Shown here piece after piece: positions 21,860-30,278 of a DNA stretch of 64,000 nt (position 1 is the stretch's first letter; every line of letters begins with the position of its first letter). The notes beneath the pieces were generated by a model, which searched no databases, had not been told where the DNA came from, and saw nothing but the letters and a program-made list of their open reading frames with translations. Origin of the DNA: Notospermus geniculatus (lineage: Eukaryota > Nemertea > Pilidiophora > Heteronemertea > Lineidae); NCBI GenBank assembly GCA_002633025.1, contig NMRB01000060.1, forward strand, positions 261,714 through 325,713. Reading direction: 5' to 3'. Both the position numbers and the translations under genes were made by a program.

Positions 21860-23187
21860 CTGTTGGCAAGTGTCAGGAGGCATTTTACACGTAAGAGCAC
21901 GTCGAATTTGGAGGGGCGGAACGTAGATGCCACTAAGAACGAAGTATTCTTAATGACCAAATGGTAACAATCTGAAGAGGTCGCCACCATCGTTCCTTGC
22001 CTACGACCGCTCTGAAAAGGGCTGGAATCCAGCACAAGATTCTTGTGCTCATCGATTTTACAAATTATTTGATAAAGTTATCACACCGAAAATTAGAATT
22101 TGTTCCAGTATTTGTAAAAATACTACTATTTTAACATTCCTTTGGCGAATAAATGTTTTATTAAGGAATAAAGTGCGAACTCTTTCGAATCCCTACGCTT
22201 TTGGTTGTGCAACGGTCAGAAATTCATCCGCCATCAGCAATGCATTTGCACTGTGCAAAAGTAGTACCGGTCTAGCCCTTTCCAGAGTTCAATGGGGCAT
22301 TGAACTCTGGGTACGAGATTACAAATGGTAACTCAGGACACTATCGGGTACATCGAAAAGACGCATTCAGCCATTCAACGAATTTGATGGAGACGAAGTT
22401 GACGAAATAGACAGAGAATTACAGGTATATACATGTACATGTAAGTGTCCGGTGTTTCTCGCCCCAAACCAGTTAGATCGATTCCCGTCCTTGCCGTTTC
22501 ACTCCCGCGGCGGTACTGTCCGTTCCACAAAAAAGGCAGACACGGCCCGCCATTTTGGCTTGCTAAAACATGACGTAGCTTGGGCTATTAAAAGAAACTC
22601 GTTGGGAAACCGCCAACAAGCAACACTGAGAAACTAAGGGCCGTATGCACCAATCGAAGATTATCTTGCACTCAGGTTGAGCCACAACTTTTCCATTGTC
22701 ACATCATGCCCTGTCAAACCTGTACTATTCACATTGACTTCGAAGCTGTAGATTTTGCAGAATACGCCTCCGAAGTTTGGCTGTCTAATGCATTTCCCAT
22801 TAAACTAGAATCCTTCTTTCGCCTTTTTCTCAAAACGGCGCTTGATTTGAGGACATGTCAACAAACCCCGCGAGCCATTCGCTTTAATATCCATCAGGGC
22901 TTCCTCCTTTCCGCTCATCCGAATAAGCATACAACTTCCCCTCGTGGCGTCTGATGCTTTGCACAACCGACATCAGCAACAGTTTTGAACCAAGTTGCTC
23001 CAGTTCGTGACCTTTTGCAGCCAGACCTTCCAACAATTTCTGCAGAAAATAAACGACACAATCAACTTCACTCTGAAGAGAGTGTTCAGCCTATGTGCAG
23101 ACCAGAATGAAAAGTGACCTCACCATATGTTTTACGTCTGTTGCATTACGTTTTATCGTTTTTATGTAGTACTTTGTTTAACTAATA
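21860..23187. other. No gene recognised
   Basis: Apart from the two AATAAA words downstream of the GPCR and a short hairpin at about 22283-22315 (CCAGAGTTCAATG / CATTGAACTCTGG), I see no feature. ORFs here lack domains. Confidence 0.4.
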
Positions 23188-23303
23188 GGGAGGTTTAGAA
23201 TCAAAACGGTAAACGTAAACTTTACGACAACGTTATTTTTCATGCTACACATTAACCAGATTTTATACTGCATTTCAGTACAAAAATAACGTTGTCGTTA
23301 AGG
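23188..23303. mobile_element. GGGAGGTTT-family MITE, copy 2, right end lost
   Basis: It starts after TA with GGGAGGTTTAGAATCAAAAC and carries the family arm (GTAAACTTTACGACAACG) and the inverted AATAACGTTGTCGT. It then diverges near 23303 without the closing AAACCTCCC. Confidence 0.75.
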
Positions 23304-23482
23304 TCGATCTATACCCATTGCGTGACGCCGAACTGCCCAACTTAAACTCGTGATAATTCATTGATAACAATGATTACAAAAACATTTCTAATCGTTGAAG
23401 ATGATACCCGTACGGGTGCCGACAACTCCACATCCGAAACTGCAGGTAAAACAAAACGCTGACAACAAAATATCAGCAAAAA

Positions 23483-23608
23483 TAGGCTAGTAAAAATACG
23501 AGATGACCCACCACTAATTGCAACATGAACGAAGTTATGTTTTTTGGATACCCCATGGCTATCTGTAATATGGGAAAAAAATAGGCCGAAAAATATTTGG
23601 TGGAACAC
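23483..23608. repeat. Left inverted terminal segment of the array element
   Basis: In reverse complement it reads TTCCACCAAATATTTTTCGG, then ATCCAAAAAACATAACTTCG, CATGTTGCAATTAGTGGTGG and ACTAGCCTA. The right segment has each of these blocks in the same order. The first X-box starts two bases inside. Confidence 0.75.
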
Positions 23609-26430
23609 CGTTTCCATGGCAACCGTTTGATATGCTCAAAAATGACCTTATTTGGCCGATGAGATCCCAGTATCCACATTTTTTAGATGTAATACACATC
23701 GTTTTCATACTATAGTGGTTACCAAAATGAAAAATGATGGAAATTTATACATTTTATGTTTGTTTTAATATGCTTGTAGTGTTCCATTCTGTTTCCATGG
23801 CAACCAATGAATGTTTTTGCATACAGGTTCAGTTTCTAAACGCATTTTCATTGTCACCACATAGACAGGCCCCGTAAGTTCTGAAATTATCATACTATAG
23901 TATATTGTAGTTGGATTTCACTGTCATCATTGTGAACAACAGAGAAACCCGGCCCTTTGTTGCCATGGCAACGCATTCAAAATATTCTTAGAAGACACAT
24001 TTTGGCCTATCTTCTCAGCTGTAGTCCAGACGCTGGGAGGGGTTTCGTATACAGGAGGGAGGGACGAGAGAACTATTGCTTGTTTAGTCGAGTGGTCGTT
24101 TTTTGTAAATCTCCATTTTGTTTCCATGGCAACCATTTTTTGAAGATTTTGTCATGATAATATTTTGCCATATGTCTTGATTCCATAGCAGTAGAAATGA
24201 GATCTTGGTGTCCACATATAGGTTTCTTGATGCGCTCTAAACAATTATGATAATTAGATGCCCATCAGATGTCAAGGTCAAGGTCAAAAGTCAAGGTGAA
24301 CTCAGAAATCAACGAAAATATGCACATCCGCCACAAACAGTGATGGGGTAGTCCTTTTATAAAAGATGTTTCATGAGAATAATCCTTAAAAAAGTGGATC
24401 AAAGTTGATTTTGTGGAGTAGACTTATTTTATTACATCGTAAATAAAGTTTAATATAAGAGAAGAAACTTTTTTCACAGATTTATCCTGGGCCTTTTGCA
24501 CAATTATCGTCGTCAGTTAATCTCAAACCTGATGACCCTGCTTGTTCGTTGGCATTTTACCGTAGTTACCATAGCAACACATGAATTCTTTTTTAGGCTG
24601 CTAAATGGAGAAAATATGCAAGAACTGTTGTATCATCTCCTTCAGAGTTTATTTTTCTGGAGAATATGGCAATATATTGATACATAACCAGAGCATCATT
24701 TTTTTTCAGTAATAATATTTAATATTGATATTAATATTTTCAATAAAATTTTTATAACCAGTTGGTTTCCATAGTAACAATATAATCAATTTCTCGCCTG
24801 CATAAATATCTGAAAAAAGCAAAGTTAAATGGTGAAATTAGGAAAATGAGCCAGTTTTAGTGACCGAATTTTGTTGCAAGGTTATTGAAGTTAATCTGTA
24901 ATTTTTCTCCTGACTATATGCATTTGCAATGTTGGGTTGCCATGGTAACCAATGAAAAAAGCTTGCTGACCGAAAAATCTCGAGATGTGACATGACGAAA
25001 GTATAACGAAATAACTGGCTTCCAAACCGACAATTAAATCCAACTGCTGACCTTTTTTTAAGTTCCCCTGATTTATTTGAATTATGGTATATAATGCTAA
25101 TCTTGTTCATTTGTTGCCATGGTAACAGTTGACGAACAAACTTCAATGTACATGTAATTCATAGATCACACAACATGACATACATTAATGCATCAAGGAT
25201 TTTTATGAGGAACGCACGAATAATTATCTTGATGCCCGTTTGATGTTCTTGCTTATCCTTAACATGCTTTACTACTGAAATGTCCAAAATCAGTTGCTGT
25301 CATTACCATAGCAACCATCAGAATCTATAAGGGAAGGGAAAACTGTTGAAGGTGAAAATTGATTGTGTGATCTTAATCAACAATACTTGAAACAAGATAT
25401 GACCATCCTCCAACTTGAAATCGACAGGAAACAGAATTCATTTTTTGTATCCATGGCAACATAAAACAAAAAAATCGCTAATTTTGAGCAACTGCATTTG
25501 TACACATCTTTTGAGTCCACCAGAAAAAAGCAATACACCATGAGAGTGTTCTTGGACACATATCCCAATCAATATTTCGGTTGTGGCTAGATTAAATGAA
25601 TTTGGGGTGGGAGCTACAGATTTATCAATCTGGTTGCCTTAGTTACCTTGGATATGCATAGCTGCTGTAGTATGTTTATGTCTTTAAGGCAACGGAAGAA
25701 ATAGAAAATACTTAATTCTCCCTTCAAACCCATCAGTGGAATTTCAGAAATGGTTCTGCCAAAAGCCATTATTATGAGTTCGGCAGTTCGCAAGCCATTG
25801 TGAGTCATATCTTAAGCAAGTTTCTCTCGTTGGTTACCTAGGCAACCAAAAACTACACGTGTAAATAGTCAACAGTAAAATGTGAAGACAAAATAGAATA
25901 GCCTGTCAACGAAATTCCGAGGAGTAAAACTGGTTTAACTTCAATTTCTACTCAGTTAGCTTTGGTTCTATCAGATATTCATGCATACAGGAAATTTATT
26001 TCACCGTAACCATGGAAACGACTGATTATAAAAATTCAATATTCCACATCAAAGCGTTGGATCTCTGCTAATGCAATATATTCGCCAAATTCTGAAGAAA
26101 AATACAGTGTGGAAGAGACGATACCGAGGTTTGTGTATTTTACCATCATTTTACAGCCAAAGTCAATCTTGTTGTTGTTTGTTGTTGCTATGGTAACCAT
26201 GTTTCCCGCTGTTAGACAAGACGCAATTAAGTCAACAATAGACAGAATAGTAGGTTTAATTAAAACTCAGGTTTCTAGTAAGAATAAAGAGGGAAACCAT
26301 TTGGTTTTAGCACCTGTTTGGCAATTCAGTTATAGAGCTCAAGACTGCAATGGCGTGAACTTAGAGAAACAGTTGCCATGGCAACAAAATTGATCAAATA
26401 AATAATTTGGCACTAACAAAATATCACATA

Positions 26431-26827
26431 AGGAAAAAGTACATAATAACACCATTTTTTGTAGATCAACTTGAGTATATTGGGACGAGCTTTCGACACT
26501 ACCGTGCCTTCATCAGGTCTGACAACAACGATTAACAAACATCAATATAGCAGGCACAGTGGACAATACAATGATTAAATAATTCTAAACATCTGGCAAG
26601 CATACCACTACATATGCTTGCCAGATGTTTAGAATTATTTAATCATTGTATTGTCCACTGTGCCTGCTATATTGATGTTTGTTAATCGTTGTTGTCAGAC
26701 CTGATGAAGGCACGGTAGTGTCGAAAGCTCGTCCCAATATACTCAAGTTGATCTACAAAAAATGGTGTTATTATGTACTTTTTCCTGATTTCAATCTTCT
26801 TGATCAACACGGCTACCTCGAAAAAAA
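26431..26827. mobile_element. Penelope-like foldback insertion with hammerhead-like motif
   Basis: An almost perfect palindrome (26431-26786, arms about 173 bp) is followed by a 3' tail (GATCAACACGGCTACCTCG) and an A-run. AATATCACATA flanks the whole insert (26420-26430 and 26828-26838). The right arm has CTGATGA at 26701, a 5-bp stem (GGCAC/GTGTC) and GAAA ending 26726, the core arrangement of a hammerhead ribozyme; the left arm has the same on the minus strand. Inverted long repeats, variable TSD, A-rich end and hammerhead-like core together suggest a Penelope-like retroelement that has lost its coding part. Confidence 0.6.
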
Positions 26828-27116
26828 AATATCACATATAAGATGTTTGTTGCATCCACCAATTTCTATTGCCATTGATCAATAATTCACTGAAATATGG
26901 CAGAAAGTTTTTCTTTTTCCCACAATAGGTCGTGACGAAACTTTATATCATAGATGGAACAGCGTGACTGTCAGTGACTTCAGATAATCTAGGTGATAAG
27001 AGAGTAATATAATTCATTAAAATTGGTGGAAATCCGTTGCCATGGTAACCAGGAAAGTATAATAAATAGGCGATGTATCAAAAACATGTATGTTGGATGA
27101 TGTGTATGATCGTTCC

Positions 27117-27543
27117 TAGACTGGTACCCGGTCTTCTGGGCAGCTTGCATTCGAAGACCGGTGAAATCAAATGATCTTACGGCGGAATTCCGACGAGAGT
27201 GACGTCATTCTACAAGCTCCAATAGATGGCGGCTCCCACAACTTGGGCATGATCATGATCATGATGATCTCGTAATCATGTGAGTAAACTTCAGGAAAAC
27301 ATAGATTTTTGCTTGAGATCAAAGTTGGCTTTAGCTCAGGTGAATGAAAGAAGGCAAACAGCTTACTGCTGCCTAAAACCCATGCAAGCTAAATGCCTCA
27401 AACGGGCAGTGAACGGTGATACAATTGCTATTTTGCCTACGGGGCTTCCCCGAGCTAAATATAGACCAGCGGGCGCCATGATGGTTTTATGCATTTGCTT
27501 GCGTCTGTCCTAGTATTTTTCAATCAGGACAGTGTTCGGTCTA
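27117..27543. mobile_element. 9-bp-TSD element carrying a RecQ-like exon, copy 2
   Basis: The 427-bp element has the same TAGACTGGTACCC start and TTCGGTCTA end as copy 1 and is flanked by exact GATCGTTCC (27108-27116, 27544-27552). It inserted into the X-box array. The terminal inverted match is short (TAGAC/GTCTA), so classification as Mutator-like rests mainly on the 9-bp duplication. Confidence 0.88.
27280..27450 (+). pseudogene. Captured RecQ-family helicase exon fragment
   Basis: The open frame gives LRSKLALAQVNERRQTAYCC, then LKPMQAKCLKRAVNG and DTIAILPTG. This matches the RecQ N-terminal helicase region: a Q-like K-P-x-Q, then the start of motif I (L-P-T-G), which normally continues GKS. 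After PTG the sequence leaves the family (LPRAK), consistent with an exon edge or capture boundary. It cannot encode an active ATPase. Confidence 0.6.
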
Positions 27544-27606
27544 GATCGTTCCAAAAATTCGTCCAAAAACGACCGCAATCAGTGAAAATATAAGGGAAAA
27601 ATCATT

Positions 27607-28330
27607 TTGAATGAAAACCTAGTGTGGTTGCTTTGGCAACGTTTTTCGACTTTCCGGTCGTGCGATTTTGTGCGATTTTTGATATGTTGTTGTGCAACGT
27701 CAAAACTACCAGAAACCATCAAAAAAACTTTTGTTGCAATTTGTTCCAGGTTTTTCATATTGACCCGATTCAGTGGGAAATCGGTGAAAACCTAGGAGTG
27801 GACATGGTTTTCATGACTCTACGACCCACATTAGACAAGTTTTGGGCCGTTTTGGCCCATTTAAAGTTATAGGGGCTCAAAAAGCATTACCGGGGTAGGG
27901 GTACCCCTGGTGTGGGTATATGGAGTGCATATGGCTCAACGTAGTATGTTTATTTCAGTAGGAAATGGGTGAAAACCTAGGTGTTGACATGATTTTTCAT
28001 TACTCTCCAACCCACACTAGGCGAGTTATGGGCCATTTAAGGTTATATGGGCTCCAAAAACGGGCTTGGGGTAGGCGTATCCCTGATTCGGGTACATAGG
28101 GTGGGTTTAAGCCAATAAGATATGATTATTTCAGCAGAAAATGTGTGAAAACCTAGGTGTAGGTAAAGGTTTCATGGCTCTATGATACATAGGAGCAGAG
28201 TTTTGAGCCTTTAAAGTATGTGGGAGCCCCCAAAATATGAATGGGGTAAGGGTACCCCTGAATGGGGTATACTGCTCGAAGCTATTCCAAACCTCTTTTT
28301 TCTGGATGATGATATGGATAAACATGGGTA
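27607..28330. repeat. Right-hand units of the array without X-box
   Basis: GAAAACCTAG recurs at about 27613, 27786, 27971 and 28147. The accompanying blocks (TTCAGT-GGAAATGGGTG, CAT-ACTCTA-GACCCACA, GGGGTA-GGGTACCCCTG) repeat with a 176-185-bp period. The unit at 27613 still has GTTGCTTTGGCAAC at the place where later units read GACATGGTTTTCATG, linking the two halves of the array. Confidence 0.75.
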
Positions 28331-28807
28331 TAGGTCACATTTTCACTCTCCTAAAGTAAAAAATGGAGGAGCTACTGCGATTTAAGTGATTAGGCTGCAG
28401 CTGGGACTCGATTTGGGGTTAGGGGTACCCCATAGTGACATAAAAGGAGCAGCTGGTATGCGGTAAAATTACTTCACTGATGTCCAGATTAAAGAAATAT
28501 GTGTATTAGGACAGCATATTTCTAATTATTAGTCAGTGATTTTAACTTCGGGCATGTTTTTAGCATTCCAGCAGGTGCCGAAACCATGAACGGGTAGAGG
28601 TGCCCCGATTTCGCATGGAAAATATTGTTCTAGCTACTCGATATGTAGATATTCTGAAAGGTTGACCATGAAAACATGGGGAAATATGTTGGTTTTATAG
28701 CAATCGGGCGAAAACTGACTGAGCTAGGTCACTTTGAAGATCACCATCATGCAACCCAGGTGGTCAAAGGCATTCATGACGTCCCAACTTCAACGTCACA
28801 GTAAGGT
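28331..28807. other. Decayed part of the array
   Basis: Only faint traces of the unit (GGGGTTAGGGGTACCCC at about 28415, GAAAACATGGG at 28669) remain. No gene. Confidence 0.4.
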
Positions 28808-28943
28808 ATGCTCCACCAAAAATAATGAAGCCTACTTTTTTTCTCAAAAGCCTGAGTACTTAAGGTTTCCAAAAAACGATATTTCGTCCATGTTGCAATT
28901 TGTGGTGGGTTGGCCCTATTTTTGGCCTAGTTTTACTAGCCTA
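28808..28943. repeat. Right inverted terminal segment of the array element
   Basis: It contains CTCCACCAAAAATAATG, TTTCCAAAAAACGATATTTCG, CATGTTGCAATTTGTGGTGGG and ACTAGCCTA, matching the reverse complement of 23483-23608 block by block. Similarity stops at 28943. Confidence 0.75.
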
Positions 28944-28987
28944 AAAGGTGGCAGGTTCCCTTCTAATCCACGTATAAGTTGATTGGC

Positions 28988-29152
28988 TCAGGCGGGAAGC
29001 CGTGCCACAAATTTTCCATCTTCGAAAAGAATCGGCCAGTCGGGACCCTTGTATACGCAAATGCATGCCAAAGGTAAATGGCTGATTTTAATCACCGATA
29101 TCACACCATCACTGTCGAGTGCAAGAACGTGGGAACCAATCGGAACACCGTC
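28988..29152 (-). CDS. Possible terminal exon, unassigned
   Basis: On the minus strand an acceptor (TAACAG, preceded by a weak pyrimidine tract) leads into 54 codons and a stop. The product includes DGVPIGSHVLALDSDGVISV and ends KGPDWPILFEDGKFVARLPA. Composition looks protein-like, but I do not recognise the family and no upstream exon was found. It is not the expected GGT C-terminus. Confidence 0.25.
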   Translation of the reverse strand, partial: DGVPIGSHVLALDSDGVISVIKISHLPLACICVYKGPDWPILFEDGKFVARLPA

Positions 29153-29214
29153 CTGTTACTCAGTAAGGAGTAGAATGATTGGCTGATGGGAAAGGTTATT
29201 GTTAGGGTCAGCCT

Positions 29215-29358
29215 TATAGAGGCTATGCACTGACGTCATCAATGGGTATGACGCCACGCTGGATGGAACTGCGCAGGTAAAAACCGTCAAAAGCGCTGCG
29301 CAGTTCCATCCAACATGGCGTCACGCTGGCTGATGACGTCACGTGCATAGCCTCTATA
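29215..29358. mobile_element. 144-bp MITE
   Basis: Ends TATAGAGGCTATGCAC / GTGCATAGCCTCTATA and inner arms TGACGTCATCA...GGATGGAACTGCGCAG versus CTGCGCAGTTCCATCC...TGATGACGTCA form a nearly complete hairpin. Non-coding. Confidence 0.8.
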
Positions 29359-30092
29359 GATCAGTTCAAACTAGGTCATCGTCTATGTCGTCATGGCGAT
29401 TTCTTAGCAACTAGCACATGCGCAGTTGCCGTTCTCTTGGTCAACAGGGAAGCTGGTGAGTTTTCGTTGGTTTCAACTGAGGATTCCGGCAATCGGCGGC
29501 ATTTTTGGTGGTTCTCTTCGATATTTCTACAGGGCAGCCCTTAATTACGCTGTGAAAGGGTCTGGCACTAGTTGAGAAAAGGAAAAATCATTGGTTTCCC
29601 CGCTGTTTCACCAAAGCGTGCGAGAGATCGAGCGAAGAATGGAGTGAATTCGCGATCTACGGCCATCGCCACTGTGCATCGCCATTTTTGTCCACTCGGA
29701 GGCCAAACCTGGGCGAGTTTTTTTGTATATCTCACCCAATTTTCACGTTGGTAGCGATTTTCTGGACCGCCTGGTGATTATCTCGAGGACTCACATAGGC
29801 CTACGTATAACCACACAGCTGGGCGAAAAGCCAACAGAAAACGGCAAAATGTGCGACCCACCGGCAATCCTTCGTTGAAAGCCATTAAAAAATTGACTTC
29901 CGTCTTGGACAGGGAAACTGCGCATGCGCGAATTATCCATGGCAATGACCTAATTTCGAAGTTTGAACTCAACATAGAGGATACACGTCCACGATTTGGC
30001 ACTCGACAGGCCTCCACATGCAGCTGACGTGTCAATGAACACGCCCGCATTGTCATCGCTGCATGTCATTACATCACTGATTGTTGTACCTA
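29359..30092. other. No gene recognised downstream of the last GGT exon found
   Basis: I looked on the minus strand for the GGT C-terminal motifs (S-G-I-x-x-N-N-E-M-D-D-F and G-G-T-x-I) and did not find them here or further down the window. Confidence 0.4.
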
Positions 30093-30109
30093 CTATGAGT
30101 TTATAGTAC

Positions 30110-30278
30110 TGGTAATCGCCACAGCATCGCCATTTGCCGCCACGATGCTCAAATGTGTGGTGCCACCATCTTCATTAGGGTCATAATGACCGTAGTATTC
30201 CGGTGGATGCGTACGGTCATCGGTGATCTTTGAACGGGTAGCTTCGGTGAACGTTTCCGAGAGCAGTTCATGGAAGGC
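30110..30278 (-). CDS. GGT: GGT exon g with catalytic threonine
   Basis: Acceptor CCCCTGTAG. It encodes [39 protein letters not shown] and [17 protein letters not shown]. The first Thr after DGG is the autoprocessing nucleophile. Beyond 30110 the frame reads STINS and then stops (30093-30095); the family would continue STINLYFGS. A weak donor (CCA|GTACTA) at 30109 would avoid the stop, and I end the exon there. Truncation is the alternative. Confidence 0.82.

Larger units (their letters stand above)
23610..27640. promoter_or_regulatory. Array of 17 RFX X-box-like palindromes
   Basis: The motif GTTNCCATGGNAAC and close variants start at 23610, 23791, 23959, 24120, 24565, 24765, 24936, 25113, 25302, 25447, 25633, 25833, 26006, 26184, 26372, 27036 and 27627. 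Copies at 23959 and 26372 are perfect GTTGCCATGGCAAC. Spacing is mostly 145-200 bp, and the long steps contain a lost unit or a later insertion. The consensus RFX site is GTNRCC-N(0-3)-RGYAAC (established knowledge). Flanking unit sequence is much less conserved than the 14-bp core. Binding is inferred, not shown. Confidence 0.75.
23483..28943. mobile_element. 5.46-kb inverted-repeat-bounded array (X-box satellite element)
   Basis: The segment begins TAGGCTAGTAAAA and ends TTTTACTAGCCTA. The outer 126-138 bp at the two ends are diverged but ordered reverse complements. Between them lies a degraded tandem array of units of roughly 150-200 bp. In the left two thirds the recurring core is an RFX-type palindrome; in the right third it is GAAAACCTAGG. 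Two younger insertions sit inside (26431-26827 and 27117-27543). No transposase is seen. It may be a giant foldback-type element or a satellite array with inverted edges. Sequence outside the two ends is unrelated. Confidence 0.65.

Noticed and set aside
26701-26726. Functional hammerhead ribozyme
   Set aside because: The core order and one stem are present, but stems I and III do not pair convincingly. I report it only as a hammerhead-like motif.
23610-28800. CRISPR-like array
   Set aside because: The setting is eukaryotic, units are 150-200 bp and diverged, and there are no uniform repeats, leader or cas genes.
28970-29060. Plus-strand peptide FSIFEKNRPVGTLVYANA resembling a cadherin repeat start
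   Set aside because: The frame stops after about 22 codons, has no calcium-binding motifs, and overlaps the longer minus-strand exon-like frame.
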